Source: Luteolibacter arcticus
GTDB taxonomy: Bacteria > Verrucomicrobiota > Verrucomicrobiia > Verrucomicrobiales > Akkermansiaceae
Assembly: GCF_025950235.1 (NCBI RefSeq)
Contig: NZ_JAPDDT010000002.1
Coordinates: 186,001 to 250,000 of the forward strand
Direction of reading: 5' to 3'
DNA length: 64,000 bases
Under the pieces are notes generated by a model, which saw only the letters and a program-made list of their open reading frames with translations, did no database searches and was not told the origin of the DNA. Position numbers and translations under genes: made by a program. Below, piece after piece: positions 1-9,750 of the stretch (position 1 is its first letter; each line of letters opens with the position of its first letter).

Positions 1-3000
1 CTTAATCCGGCTACCCAAATGGTCGTGCAACCGGCCACGTGGTACAAGGTATGGCTTGTCGCGAACAACGCCACGGCCAACGGTGACGACACTTGGAAGT
101 ATTTCATTCAAGGCCCAAACGATTCGTCGAAGATCGAGTTGGTGCCGCCTACCGCCAACGGTCCTTGGAATTTCCGGAATGGCACCGCGTTGTCTTTGAT
201 TGCCGTCCAACTGTTCTGCGCCAATGCAACGGGATCAATTTATTATGACGACATTTACATCGACAATTCCGGCGAGAATCTCGGCGACCCAACCGCCGTT
301 GCCAATCCAGACACCGACGGAGACACCCTGAATGACGCGTGGGAGGACTTCCATTTCGGCAATCTCAGCCGTGACGGCACGGCCGATGCGGATACGAATG
401 GCGGTGCCGACGGACTGACCGATCTGGAGGAATACATCGAGAAGACCGATCCCAACGACAGCGATACGGACAACGACCTGCTGAAAGACGGCGACGAAGT
501 GGACGGCATCTCCAATCTGTGGAGCGGCGTGGCCTATGAGCGCACCAATCCGCTCGTCGTGGACTCCGACGGTGACGGGCTGACGGATTTCCAGGAAAAT
601 GGATCGCTCAATACGGCCTTCGGGAGTCAGGCGACCAATCCGAATGACGTGGACACCGATGACGACGGCCACACCGACCGGGCCGAGATCGTCTTCTACG
701 GCACCAACCCGAACAACGCCGATAGTACGCCGATGCTGCTCAGCTTGATCAGCACGGACGTGCGGAACGGCAGCTTCGAACTGATGGGCCCGGCACCGGG
801 CGTGCCAAATGCGGCGAAGGCGGAGAATTGGGACACCGATCCCGATGGCGATGTCCCCTATTGGAACTTGTGGACCGGCGAATCCACCGCCAGCGCGAAC
901 AGCGGGGCAGAGACCGGCGGGACGAATACTCACGGCATCAAGCACGCTTACATGGAAAATGGCAACGCCGCCTACAACCTCACCGACTACATCGTGGCCG
1001 CAGGGGACGTCATTGCTTTCAGCTACGATCATACTGGTTCGGGCAGCACGGTGCGCGGTGGACTTGTCTATAATTCCGGCACGGATCTGGCACCGGCCAT
1101 CAGTCGCTTTCCTCTCGACCAGCAGGCCCTGACAGAGGTGACCAGCACGTCCTACCTGAACGGTCGCGGCAATATCTACGTGGTTCCCGCGGGGAGTCCC
1201 GCGATTGGCAAGAAGGTCGGCTTCGGCCTGAAATCGACGAGTGGATGGCCGTACGTTGACAAGGTGATACTGACCATCCCGGCAGCCGATGCGGATCACG
1301 ATGGCCTTACCGACGATTGGGAAGACCAGTACTTCGGCAACGACGACGGTATCCCGACGACCGAGGAAATCGCGCTTTACGATTCGGACGACCAGGCACC
1401 GGACAACGACGGCTTCACCAACCTCGAGGAACAGGCGGCTGGCTCGAATCCCACCAATCCCAATTCCATTCCCGGCGACATCGACGCGGATGGACTCGCG
1501 GACTCCTGGGAACTTGCCTTCTTCCAGAGTCTTTCGAACCCGAACGGCGATCCCGGCGACGACCCGGATGGCGACCACGACACCAACGCGGTGGAGGAAG
1601 AACACGACAATAACCCGAACAACCGCGGGGACTTCTACAGCTCCACCGAGGACTCGGTGCCGGACTCATGGAAGGCCTTCCACGGCATCTCCAGCCAAAC
1701 GGGCCTGGACGATCTGGAGCCCGGCGATCCGGTAGGTGACGGGCTGATCAACGGGGCGGAGTTCACCCACAACACCAATCCGAACCTCAGGGATACCGAT
1801 GGCGACGGACTTGAGGACGGTGACGAGATCACTGCCGGGGCCAACCCGCTGGTACAGGATTCCGATGGGGATGGCCTGCTGGACGGAGAAGAAGGAGTGG
1901 ACGAGGAAGAGCCGCGAAACACCCTCAGCCCGATCCTGGCGGACACCGATGGCGACAGCTTCAGCGACAAGTACGAGCTCGACCACGGCACCTATCCGAA
2001 CGACGCGAACAGCTTCCCAACCCAGCCCACGGGCTTCTCGCTGGTGGAGGATTTCCAAGGTGCCGGGATGACTGTCGGACAGACCTTCAATGGCGTGAAC
2101 GGTTGGTTCGCCACGATCAATGAGTGGGCCACCGTCGCTGCGGAACCCATCGCGGGCGGTGCCGATCAGGTCGGCTATCTGGTCAAGCCGGGCGCGGTCG
2201 GCTCGCCGCTGCGCAAATCGCTCGCGGACTCTGGCATCCAGATCCGCCAGGGTCAGACGGGCACGCTGTTCTTCCAACTCCGTTGCGCCAGTGCGGTCCT
2301 CGACCACAGCTTCGGTCTCAGTGACGTGGGGTCAGCGGCCGCAGGATTCGGGGACTTCGAGGCCCAGCTCATCGCTACCGCTGGCACGCTAAGGGTACGC
2401 GACGGAAACACCGCGCCGAACTTCTATGACAGTCTTCTTCCGTATCAGCCGGCTACGTGGATGAACATCTGGATGGTGGCGGACAACACCACCGATACCG
2501 TGCGGGTCTACTATCAACTGCCGGGCGGCTCGCAGACCGAGATCGTCAATCCGGCCAGCCCCTTCAACCCCTTCGACTTCCGCAACGGAGTGGCGGGGAA
2601 CCCACTGAACAGCTTCCTCATCGTGGACAATGCTGCCGCGGGCAATCCGGTGTATATCGACAATATCTTCGTCGATCCCACCGCGACGAATCTCGCGATC
2701 CCCACCGGTGCCACCAAGCCGGGCTTGGGCGGATCGGACAGCGACAATGACGGCCTGCCGGACACGTGGGAGAATACCTACTTCTCCGGCCTCGGTCAGG
2801 GCGCGGCGGACGACTTCGAGCACGATGGCACGGACAACCTGACCGAGTTCCGGCTCGGCCTGATCCCGAACAACGGCTCCTCCCGCTTTGCCGCCATCCG
2901 TGGCAGCGGCGGAGCGATCCAGTGGCCGAGCGTGGAAGGCGTGACCTTCAAGATCGAACGCAGCACCACGCTGGGTGCGGGGTCGTGGTCCACGCTGCAA

Positions 3001-3093
3001 CCGGCGTGGCCGGGCACCGCGGGTTCGGCCAGCTTCACCGATCCCGAGCCGCCGCCGGGCAGGGCCTTCTACAAGATCACGCTCAACCCCTGA
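1..3093 (+). CDS. Secreted TSP3-repeat protein, 3' part (runs off left edge)
   Basis: The frame is open from base 1, so the gene is truncated by the window and the first ATG at 19 is not its start. About 1030 residues are visible. In order: a ConA/LamG-like sandwich (about 1-95), thrombospondin type 3 calcium-binding repeats of the DTDGDTLND kind (about 100-245), a jelly-roll-like region (about 250-425), a second TSP3 block (about 430-665), a second copy of the ConA-like domain (about 675-900; QPATW and FDFRNG recur), a last short TSP3 stretch, and a C-terminal beta module ending FYKITLNP. That end module resembles those of the proteins at 14442, 19344 and 51438. The architecture indicates a large extracellular or surface protein. 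No catalytic motif was seen. A terminator-like hairpin follows. Confidence 0.85.
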   Translation, partial: LNPATQMVVQPATWYKVWLVANNATANGDDTWKYFIQGPNDSSKIELVPPTANGPWNFRNGTALSLIAVQLFCANATGSIYYDDIYIDNSGENLGDPTAVANPDTDGDTLNDAWEDFHFGNLSRDGTADADTNGGADGLTDLEEYIEKTDPNDSDTDNDLLKDGDEVDGISNLWSGVAYERTNPLVVDSDGDGLTDFQENGSLNTAFGSQATNPNDVDTDDDGHTDRAEIVFYGTNPNNADSTPMLLSLISTDVRNGSFELMGPAPGVPNAAKAENWDTDPDGDVPYWNLWTGESTASANSGAETGGTNTHGIKHAYMENGNAAYNLTDYIVAAGDVIAFSYDHTGSGSTVRGGLVYNSGTDLAPAISRFPLDQQALTEVTSTSYLNGRGNIYVVPAGSPAIGKKVGFGLKSTSGWPYVDKVILTIPAADADHDGLTDDWEDQYFGNDDGIPTTEEIALYDSDDQAPDNDGFTNLEEQAAGSNPTNPNSIPGDIDADGLADSWELAFFQSLSNPNGDPGDDPDGDHDTNAVEEEHDNNPNNRGDFYSSTEDSVPDSWKAFHGISSQTGLDDLEPGDPVGDGLINGAEFTHNTNPNLRDTDGDGLEDGDEITAGANPLVQDSDGDGLLDGEEGVDEEEPRNTLSPILADTDGDSFSDKYELDHGTYPNDANSFPTQPTGFSLVEDFQGAGMTVGQTFNGVNGWFATINEWATVAAEPIAGGADQVGYLVKPGAVGSPLRKSLADSGIQIRQGQTGTLFFQLRCASAVLDHSFGLSDVGSAAAGFGDFEAQLIATAGTLRVRDGNTAPNFYDSLLPYQPATWMNIWMVADNTTDTVRVYYQLPGGSQTEIVNPASPFNPFDFRNGVAGNPLNSFLIVDNAAAGNPVYIDNIFVDPTATNLAIPTGATKPGLGGSDSDNDGLPDTWENTYFSGLGQGAADDFEHDGTDNLTEFRLGLIPNNGSSRFAAIRGSGGAIQWPSVEGVTFKIERSTTLGAGSWSTLQPAWPGTAGSASFTDPEPPPGRAFYKITLNP

Positions 3094-3122
3094 GCGAGCT
3101 AACTCTCCATGGGCCAACGGGT

Positions 3123-3162
3123 GCCGGGAATCGCACGGGCGGTTCCCGGCTTTCTTGTTTTT
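3123..3162 (+). terminator. Rho-independent terminator of the TSP3 gene
   Basis: GCCGGGAA (3123-3130) pairs with TTCCCGGC (3143-3150) around a 12-nt loop, followed by a T-rich run TTTCTTGTTTTT. It lies 30 bases after the stop of the TSP3 protein gene. Confidence 0.75.
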
Positions 3163-3267
3163 CCGGCGGGCGGACCTCCAAACAGCATCCTTTCCACCGC
3201 TTCTGGCGAGTGCTATCGAAGGGGGAACCCGACAAACGCCCGGACTCCAACCCGAACTTCCACGATC

Positions 3268-3963
3268 ATGAAAACCGCCCGTGTGGCTGCCGCCTTCCTG
3301 CTCTCCCTCGCTGCCGCTCACGCCCAGGACGTGCGGAAGGTCGCCTTCCGCACGCTGGGCCTGGAGGTTTTGCCCGGGCTGAATGAAGTCCATCTGCTGG
3401 CCGCCACGCCCAAGGGCAAGGCGGTGACGGTACCCGTCCATGCCCTGTCGATGTCACCGGTGGTGGAGGGTGAGTTCAAGGGCGACGAGGCCGTCTTCTT
3501 CGCGAAGGCGGGCGACACCGCCACTCCCGTCGCCAAAGGCAAGCTGACGAAGTCGAAGCGACAGGTGCTGTTCTTCCGGCCGGTGAAAAACGAGCAAGGT
3601 GAGGGCAGCTACGAGATCCACGCCTTCGATGACGATGTCGCTGACTTCAAGCTCGGCTCGGTCCGGGCAATCAACCTCTCGCCCAAGACGATTCGCTTCA
3701 ACATGGCCGGAAAGGAACTGTCATCGATCCCGCCCGGCGGCAATGTGGTGTATCCGCAGCCAAAGGAGGTCGATGAATTCGGCATCTATCCTGCGATCGT
3801 GGAGGCCCAGGGCGATGGCGACGCGTGGGCGAAGGTCTACTCGTCGAGTTGGAAGTCCAGCGACCGGCGGCGCGAGATCGTATTCGTGGAATACGAGGAC
3901 CGGTTCAAGCAGTGGTCGATCAAGCTGATGAGCGATGATCCACCGTCGCAGCAGGGGAAGTGA
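3268..3963 (+). CDS. Secreted protein of unknown function
   Basis: This gene encodes 231 residues. I chose the ATG at 3268 because MKTARVAAAFLLSLAAAHAQ reads as a signal peptide with cleavage after AHA; the frame extends further upstream but there it would cross the preceding terminator. The mature part has no transmembrane segment and looks beta-rich. I do not recognise catalytic residues. It stands alone, between the TSP3 protein and the convergent ABC exporter operon. An exported structural or regulatory protein peculiar to this lineage is possible, but the sequence gives no function. Confidence 0.75.
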   Translation: MKTARVAAAFLLSLAAAHAQDVRKVAFRTLGLEVLPGLNEVHLLAATPKGKAVTVPVHALSMSPVVEGEFKGDEAVFFAKAGDTATPVAKGKLTKSKRQVLFFRPVKNEQGEGSYEIHAFDDDVADFKLGSVRAINLSPKTIRFNMAGKELSSIPPGGNVVYPQPKEVDEFGIYPAIVEAQGDGDAWAKVYSSSWKSSDRRREIVFVEYEDRFKQWSIKLMSDDPPSQQGK

Positions 3964-3984
3964 TTGGGCGGCGCATCTCGACAG

Positions 3985-4065
3985 GGAGCGCGGAATTCAT
4001 TCCGCACGAGTCCACGGTAAAGTCGGCAGTTCTCATGGCTCCGGGTGGAATGAATCCCGCTCTCC
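3985..4065. repeat. 81-bp imperfect palindromic element, copy A
   Basis: The terminal 19 bases GGAGCGCGGAATTCATTCC (3985-4003) match the reverse complement of 4047-4065 at 17 of 19 positions. The left arm is itself nearly palindromic. The centre GGCAGTTCTCATGGCTCCG is 15/19 identical to the centre of the element at 35627-35707 read on the other strand, and both elements are 81 bp. It occupies the gap between two convergent genes. Confidence 0.65.
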
Positions 4066-4083
4066 TAGTTCCCGAGGCGCTGC

Positions 4084-5328
4084 CTACTTCCGCTTCGTCA
4101 CCGCCGTGCCGTCCTTCACGGTATCGGGCGGGTGAAGCAGCACCTCATCACCTTCGGAGAGCCCGGAAATCACATCGGTGAAGTGGCCGTCGGACTTCCC
4201 GGCTTCGAGGGAAACGGCCTGCGCCTTGCCATCGCGGAAGACGAAGGTCTTCCAGGCATTTCCTTCGCGGAACAAGGCCCCGGCGGGAACGACCAGCGCG
4301 TCGTCGCTGTGCCATACGGCGACTCGGACTTCGACGCGGTAGCGGTCACCCAGTGCCTTGGCCTCCTCCGGCGGATTCACCAGATCGCACAGGACGAAAA
4401 CGCGCTGCTCTTCCACGCCGAGCGCGGAGATCTTGGTGAAGGCCGCGGGTTCGATGCGGCGGACCCGGGCTGCGAGTGGCTGGGGCCCTCCCCATTGCTC
4501 GATGCTGACGGCGTCGCCCGGTTTCATCGCCACGGCGTCACGCGACAGGATCTCCGCCTCGATCTCGATGTCCGCCGGATCACCGATCTCGGCGATGGGC
4601 GTGCCGGCGGTGACCACCGTCTCGCTCTCCTGCATCACATTGAGCAAGCGGCCGGAGACAGGTGCCTTCACCTCGATGGCGTTTCCTTCGATCGTGACGG
4701 CCGGGCGGTCGAGCGCGGCATGAGCTTGTGCGATTTCGTGCTCGGCGACCTTGAGCGCGAACTCCGCGGCGCGGACATCGGCCGAGCGCATCGAGCCTTC
4801 CATCTCCGCCCGATCGCGGTCGGCTTGGGAAACGGCGCCGCCTCGCAACGAATGGATGCGGGCGAGGTTGGCATCCGCCATGAGCTGAGCGCTTTGCGCC
4901 GCCTTGAGCGTCTCGGTCGCGCGGCTGCGCGCTGCCTCGCGGGTCGCGACGATCGCTTCGGCCAGTGCCTTTGCCCGCGGATCGAGCAGGGGAGCAGCCA
5001 CGGGTTCGATGGCGGTGAGAAGCGTCTCGCCGGCCTTCACCTCGTCGCCCGCCTTGAAGTGCACGCGGCGCATGCGGCCGGCAAGCGGCGCGGCCACCAC
5101 GTAACGGTTGCGGATGCGCGTCTTGCCTTCTTCCGAGATGCGGACGGTCAGTGGTGCCCGGGCCACGGTGCCGGTCTCGACTTCGACCGGCTTTGGTTTC
5201 AGGCCCATTGCCACGACGGCCACCAGTGCACCGCCGATGAGCCATGGCACCAGCCGGCGCAGCAGGCTTTTCGCGGAGCCACTGCGTTTGCCTTCCCAGG
5301 GTGGAGTTTCGCCATTGCCGTTGGACAT
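4084..5328 (-). CDS. HlyD/MacA-type periplasmic adaptor of ABC exporter
   Basis: This 414-residue protein is the last gene of a minus-strand operon with an ATPase and a permease. An N-terminal membrane anchor (about residues 27-44, LVPWLIGGALVAVVAM) is followed by the first half of a lipoyl-like barrel-sandwich (about 66-105), an Ala/Glu-rich alpha-helical hairpin (about 115-205), the second lipoyl half (VKAPVSGRLL), and beta-barrel and membrane-proximal domains. This is the membrane fusion protein layout, so it should bridge the inner-membrane permease to an outer-membrane channel. No TolC-type channel is encoded nearby. The substrate is unknown. Confidence 0.88.
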   Translation of the reverse strand: MSNGNGETPPWEGKRSGSAKSLLRRLVPWLIGGALVAVVAMGLKPKPVEVETGTVARAPLTVRISEEGKTRIRNRYVVAAPLAGRMRRVHFKAGDEVKAGETLLTAIEPVAAPLLDPRAKALAEAIVATREAARSRATETLKAAQSAQLMADANLARIHSLRGGAVSQADRDRAEMEGSMRSADVRAAEFALKVAEHEIAQAHAALDRPAVTIEGNAIEVKAPVSGRLLNVMQESETVVTAGTPIAEIGDPADIEIEAEILSRDAVAMKPGDAVSIEQWGGPQPLAARVRRIEPAAFTKISALGVEEQRVFVLCDLVNPPEEAKALGDRYRVEVRVAVWHSDDALVVPAGALFREGNAWKTFVFRDGKAQAVSLEAGKSDGHFTDVISGLSEGDEVLLHPPDTVKDGTAVTKRK

Positions 5329-5359
5329 GTTGCTTGTGGGTGAACGTGAGAGTGAAAGA

Positions 5360-7729
5360 TCAATCGCGCGCCTTCAAGACGCCGACGAGGTCGAGTTTAG
5401 AGAGCATGCGGCTGACCAGCGCGAATGACAGCGCCGCAGCGGTCAGCACCACGCCGATGGCGACCGAGTAGGTCGAGGAATCGATGACGATCGGCATGCG
5501 CACCGTTTCCGTGCTGAAGGATGCCATGATGAACATGGCGAGCCCCTTGCCGAACATCAGCCCGAAGGGCAGCGCGCACAGCACCAGGATGCCGAGCTCG
5601 CCTAACAGGACACTGCGCACTTCCGACAAGCGGAAGCCGACCACGCGCAGCGTGGCGAGCTCGCGGCTGCGCTCGGATAGGGCGATGCGCGCGCTGTTGT
5701 ACACCACGCCGAAGGCCACGATCACGGCGAGCACAAAGTAGAGCTTGCGGATCAAGCCGATGCTCTGGGCGGTGGTCTTGCGGAAAGATTCGAGCTGGTC
5801 GCGCTTCACCATCACCAGCGCGGCGCGCGGCGTGTCCTTTACCTCGCGCATGAATTCATCCCAGCGCGCGTGGTCGATGGTGAGGTAGGCACCGTTGATC
5901 GTGTCGCCCTCCTTCAACAGCCGCCGCAGCGCGCGGATGTCCATGTAGGCGGCCACGCCGGCGAAGTCCGTGACCAGCCCGCGGATCGGGACGCCGAGCA
6001 CCGGGCGGCGACCTTCCATGACCTCCACCTGCACCTCATCGCCAATCCGTGCGCCGATGACTTCGGCGAGCTTTTTCGACATCAGCAGGCCTTCCTCCGG
6101 CATCACGATCGGTTCGCCGTTTTCGTCTAACAGGCGATTGAGATCCGTGCCCGGTGCGATGCCGGTGATCGAGAGCTTGCGGTGATGATGGGCGAACCGC
6201 AGCCGCGTCGGCACGCTGCGGATCGGTTCTGCGCGGATCACGCCGGGCAGGTGCTCGAGATCGTGGAAGCCCTTTTCCGACGAAGGCTCGACGAGGAATA
6301 CCGCCGCATCCTGCCGCTGCTGGCGGTTCCACTGGAAGGTGAGCAGGTAGTCGATGCTGTCGGACATCGCGCCGGGCAGCACCATCAGGCCGGTGGCCAG
6401 GGCGAGGCCCGCCGTGGTGAAAACCGCCTGCCACGGCTTGCGCTCGATGTTTCGCAGCGCCATCCGGAAGGCCGGGCTGAAGAAGCGGGTGAGGCCGATG
6501 CGCTCGAACAACGAGGGCTTGAAGTCCGCCGGCGGCTCCGGACGCATCGCCTCGGCCGGTGGAAGTTTCACCGCCTGCCATACCACCGACAGCACGCCGA
6601 TCACCGAGGCACCGGCGCTGATGCAGAGCGCCAGCCCGAGCGCGCCGTAGTCCATGCGAAACTCAAGCGAGGGAAAGCGGAAGAAGATCGTGTAAAGATT
6701 CACCAGCCCGCCGCCCATGAAGCGTCCGGCGATGCCACCGATCAGCGTGCCCAGCGCGCCGATGACGAAGACGAATTTCAGGTAGTGTACCCCGACCTGC
6801 CGCGATGAATAGCCGAGCGCCTTCATCTGCGCGATCTGTTCGCGCTGGAGTCTAACAATCCGTGCGAGCACCGCATTCACCATGAACGCGGCCACGCTGA
6901 GGAAGACCAGCGGGTAGGCCACGGACAGGGCCTTGAGCACGCGCAACTCGTCATCCAGCCGCTGCGCGGACGCCTGGTCCTTTCTCATGTAGGCTCCGCT
7001 GGCACCGTAAGGAGCGAGCAATCGATCCATCTGCGCAATCACCGGCTCGGCCGCCGCACCGGGAGCCATGTCGAGAGCGATGTCATTGAAGGCACCATCC
7101 AGATTGTAGGCAACGGCGAGCGCGCGATAGGGCATCCAGATCACGCTGAAGCGGCGATGATCGGGGAGAGTCTCACCGGCCCGCGCCTCGAAGACAAACT
7201 CCGGCGACAGGCCGATACCACAGATCTGCAGCGTTTCTCGGTGGCCATTGATCACCGCCACCAGTGAGTCGCCGGGGCGCAGGCCATTTTCGTTTGCGAA
7301 GGACTCTCCGACCACCACCTCGCGCCGCGTATCCGTCTGCGGCATGCGACCGCTGCGGAGGAAGATGCGGTTGAGCTTCGGTTCGCTGCCATCCTCCGGC
7401 AGCGAAATGATGTGCCCTGTCGCGGGCTCGGCGAGGCCAGGAAGGTCCAGCGTCACATCCACCGCCACCCGCGCCTCGACGGTGGAAACGCCGGGCAGCG
7501 CCGCAACGCGGTCCGCCATGGAGAGCGGCGCGCGCTTCAGCGTGGCGAAGACATCAGCCAGCGCGAATTGCTGGTAATAGGCATCGCGCGTTGACTCCAA
7601 GGTGAGGATCAGGCTGCGCGTCATGATCATCATCGCCAGCCCGCAGGCCATCACCAGACTGACCGCCACGACCTGGCCCTTCATGCGGCCAAGATCGCGC
7701 AGCAGCTTGCGATCGAGCGGGTGGATCAT
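5360..7729 (-). CDS. ABC transporter permease with duplicated FtsX domains
   Basis: This protein has 789 residues. A first membrane helix (about 18-38) is followed by a large periplasmic core (about 40-240) and an FtsX-type three-helix unit (about 265-390). A second helix (about 430-450), periplasmic region and FtsX unit (about 665-780) come next. This matches the FtsX-like/COG0577 permease family, whose members often act mechanically on envelope substrates rather than moving a solute through a pore. It lies 111 bp downstream of the ATPase gene and 31 bp upstream of the adaptor gene, all in one direction. It carries three copies of the TGTTAG motif (5601, 6126, 6851), one forcing a rare AGA codon. 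The substrate cannot be inferred. Confidence 0.88.
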   Translation of the reverse strand: MIHPLDRKLLRDLGRMKGQVVAVSLVMACGLAMMIMTRSLILTLESTRDAYYQQFALADVFATLKRAPLSMADRVAALPGVSTVEARVAVDVTLDLPGLAEPATGHIISLPEDGSEPKLNRIFLRSGRMPQTDTRREVVVGESFANENGLRPGDSLVAVINGHRETLQICGIGLSPEFVFEARAGETLPDHRRFSVIWMPYRALAVAYNLDGAFNDIALDMAPGAAAEPVIAQMDRLLAPYGASGAYMRKDQASAQRLDDELRVLKALSVAYPLVFLSVAAFMVNAVLARIVRLQREQIAQMKALGYSSRQVGVHYLKFVFVIGALGTLIGGIAGRFMGGGLVNLYTIFFRFPSLEFRMDYGALGLALCISAGASVIGVLSVVWQAVKLPPAEAMRPEPPADFKPSLFERIGLTRFFSPAFRMALRNIERKPWQAVFTTAGLALATGLMVLPGAMSDSIDYLLTFQWNRQQRQDAAVFLVEPSSEKGFHDLEHLPGVIRAEPIRSVPTRLRFAHHHRKLSITGIAPGTDLNRLLDENGEPIVMPEEGLLMSKKLAEVIGARIGDEVQVEVMEGRRPVLGVPIRGLVTDFAGVAAYMDIRALRRLLKEGDTINGAYLTIDHARWDEFMREVKDTPRAALVMVKRDQLESFRKTTAQSIGLIRKLYFVLAVIVAFGVVYNSARIALSERSRELATLRVVGFRLSEVRSVLLGELGILVLCALPFGLMFGKGLAMFIMASFSTETVRMPIVIDSSTYSVAIGVVLTAAALSFALVSRMLSKLDLVGVLKARD

Positions 7730-7736
7730 GGGAAAA

Positions 7737-7833
7737 GTTGAGAGTGGATGGTCGAGAGTTGAGAGTGAGCGGGGGTGAATTGAGTGGCGGCTGTTTGGGA
7801 TTCGCTCTCAACCATCAACCATCAACTCTCAAC
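7737..7833. repeat. GTTGAGAGT / ACTCTCAAC inverted-repeat element
   Basis: The arm starting GTTGAGAGTGGATGGTCGAG (7737-7771) is mirrored by an arm ending ACCATCAACTCTCAAC (7803-7833). Each arm is built from short GTTGA and GAGAG units. It sits inside the ABC operon between the ATPase and permease genes. Simple purine-rich or pyrimidine-rich inverted repeats of this kind look like dispersed intergenic repeats, and as RNA would form a long hairpin. Confidence 0.6.
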
Positions 7834-7840
7834 ATCTGCG

Positions 7841-8563
7841 TCACCACTTCAGCTCGCGTGCCGGAAGCCGCACCGCGTTGCGTTGCTCGTTGACGATCTT
7901 GCCGTCGGAAAGGTGCAGCACCCGGTCCGCCATTTCCGCCATCGCGGCGTTGTGAGTGATCACCACGGTCAGCGTGCCGAGCTCGCGGTTGATGCGCTCG
8001 ACCGCCTCCAGGACGGTGATGCCGGTCGTGACGTCGAGCGCGCCGGTCGGTTCGTCGCAGAGCAGCACCTCCGGCCGCTTGGCGATGGCGCGGGCGATCG
8101 CGACGCGTTGCTGCTCGCCGCCGGAAAGCTGCGAGGGGAAATGATCCATGCGCTTGCCGAGGCCGACCATATCCAGCGCGTCTTCCGGCGTCATCGGGTC
8201 GGCGGAGATGTCGGTGATCAGCGCCACATTCTCCCGCGCGGTGAGGCTGGGAATGAGATTGTAGAACTGGAAGACGAAGCCGACGCAGTTGCGGCGGAAG
8301 GAGGTGAGCGTGCCCTCGTCCGAGCCATCGAGCGGCCAGCCCTTGTAGCGCAACTGGCCGGAGGTCGGCACATCGAGGCCGCCGAGGATGTTCAAAAGCG
8401 TCGATTTCCCGCTGCCGGAAGCGCCCAGCAGACAGACCATTTCGCTGGCGCTCATTTCCAGATCCACCCCGTGCAGCGCGACCACATCGAGCTCGCCGGT
8501 GTGATAGACCTTGCGCAGTTGTCGCGCTTGAAACACGACACCGGTGGAAATCGGGACGCTCAT
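7841..8563 (-). CDS. ABC transporter ATPase, LolD/MacB type
   Basis: This 240-residue protein has all ATPase motifs: Walker A GASGSGKS (47-54), Q-loop FQFYN (98-102), signature LSGGEQQ (146-152) and Walker B VLLCDEP (166-172). The D-loop GALD and a switch histidine (VITHN) follow. It is the first gene of the exporter operon (ATPase, permease, adaptor), the order of DevA/MacB-like systems. It should power the FtsX-type permease at the inner membrane. The start ATG at 8563 faces the divergent permease gene at 8674, so the promoters of both must lie in the roughly 110 bp between. Confidence 0.93.
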   Translation of the reverse strand: MSVPISTGVVFQARQLRKVYHTGELDVVALHGVDLEMSASEMVCLLGASGSGKSTLLNILGGLDVPTSGQLRYKGWPLDGSDEGTLTSFRRNCVGFVFQFYNLIPSLTARENVALITDISADPMTPEDALDMVGLGKRMDHFPSQLSGGEQQRVAIARAIAKRPEVLLCDEPTGALDVTTGITVLEAVERINRELGTLTVVITHNAAMAEMADRVLHLSDGKIVNEQRNAVRLPARELKW

Positions 8564-8673
8564 CGGCGGCGCGACGATAACCGGGATCGCTGGCGTGACA
8601 ACCGATTGCCTGCGGATTGCATGCTCGGTCGGTCGGGTTTGACAGCACCGGCGGCAGCCCCTTTCCTCCGGAC

Positions 8674-9750
8674 GTGTCGCCGGACTCCCGACAGGACTTC
8701 GCCTTCGCCTTCCTGAGCATTCTGTTCGAAGGCGCGCCGTTCATTTTGTTGGGCACGCTGATCAGCGGGTTCATCGACATCTATCTGCCGGCCGGCACCA
8801 TGGACCGCCTGCTGCCGCGGCGGAAATTCCCGGCCATCTTGGTGGCGGGATTGTTAGGCTTCATCCTGCCGGTCTGCGAATGCGCGGTGGTTCCGGTGAT
8901 CCGCCGGTTGGTAAAAAAGGGCCTGCCGGTGTCCTGTGCGCTGACCTACATGCTCGCCGCGCCGATCGTGAATCCGATCACAGCCCTGAGCACATGGAAG
9001 GCCTTCAAGGGCCCGGAGATCCCGTTTGGCGAGGGGGTGACCTATTCCGCCAGCCTGGTGATGACCGCCTCGCGGCTCGGCCTCGGGTTCCTGGTGGCGG
9101 TCGCGGTCGGCCTGATCGTCTCGCGGATTCCCATGGTGAAGATCCTCCGGCAACGGCTGGTGGACAGCCTGGCCAAGGACAACACGCCGGTTCCTGCCCA
9201 CGCGCACGATCATGGCCATGATCACAAGAACTGTGGCCACGATCACGGCCACGACCATGGTCACCACCACGAGCATCACGAGGGCTGCGGTCACGACCAC
9301 CATCACCACCACCACGACGAAAAAAACGACAACCGGCTGGTGGCGGCGTTCCGCTCGGCGATGCGGGATTTCGTGGATGTCGGTGTCTATTTCGTCATCG
9401 GCGTCGCGATCACCGCGCTCTTCAATACCGGCATTGCTCCCGGTGCGGAGTGGCTCGACACCCTGGCGAAGAATGATCTCGTCGCTCCGGCCGCGCTGAT
9501 GGCCCTGGCCTTCGTGCTCAGCCTGTGCAGCACCTCGGACGCGTTCATCGCCGCCACCTTGGACAAGTTCACCTACGGCGCGAAGCTTGCCTTCCTGGTC
9601 TTCGGGCCGATGCTGGACGTGAAGCTGCTCTTCCTTTACCAGACGGTGCTGAAAAAGCGCTTCATCCTGTGGCTGGCGCTTGGCCTGTTCGTTGCCATCG
9701 GAGCGGCGTCCATCGCCTGGCAAGCCGCCATCTTCACGCTCGCCAAATAG
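8674..9750 (+). CDS. YraQ/YcgR-type permease with His-rich cytoplasmic loop
   Basis: This gene encodes 358 residues from a GTG at 8674; a TTG at 8617 is an alternative start. It belongs to the predicted permease family DUF318/YraQ: several membrane helices, the conserved [10 protein letters not shown] motif early, and the repeat-related [10 protein letters not shown] motif in the second half. The two halves are separated by a loop (about residues 173-219) that is mostly His, Asp and Gly, typical of divalent-metal binding. It overlaps the next gene by one base (TAG/GTG) and is therefore translationally coupled to the YcgQ-type partner. With the convergent P1B-4 ATPase it suggests metal handling; the transported ion is not shown by the sequence. 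Confidence 0.85.
   Translation: MSPDSRQDFAFAFLSILFEGAPFILLGTLISGFIDIYLPAGTMDRLLPRRKFPAILVAGLLGFILPVCECAVVPVIRRLVKKGLPVSCALTYMLAAPIVNPITALSTWKAFKGPEIPFGEGVTYSASLVMTASRLGLGFLVAVAVGLIVSRIPMVKILRQRLVDSLAKDNTPVPAHAHDHGHDHKNCGHDHGHDHGHHHEHHEGCGHDHHHHHHDEKNDNRLVAAFRSAMRDFVDVGVYFVIGVAITALFNTGIAPGAEWLDTLAKNDLVAPAALMALAFVLSLCSTSDAFIAATLDKFTYGAKLAFLVFGPMLDVKLLFLYQTVLKKRFILWLALGLFVAIGAASIAWQAAIFTLAK

Noticed and set aside
235-1605. Long minus-strand frame (456 codons) opposite the TSP3 gene
   Set aside because: It is the mirror of the Asp/Gly/Asn-rich repeats, with biased Val/Ile/Arg content and no family resemblance; similar antisense frames occur opposite most GC-rich genes here.
2389-3441. 350-codon minus-strand frame across the TSP3 end and the small secreted gene
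   Set aside because: It crosses a terminator and two well-supported plus-strand genes and has Arg/Gly-rich shadow composition.
9200-9330. CAC/CAT-rich run as a possible DNA repeat or CRISPR-like array
   Set aside because: It is the His-rich loop of the permease read in frame; there are no regular spacers.
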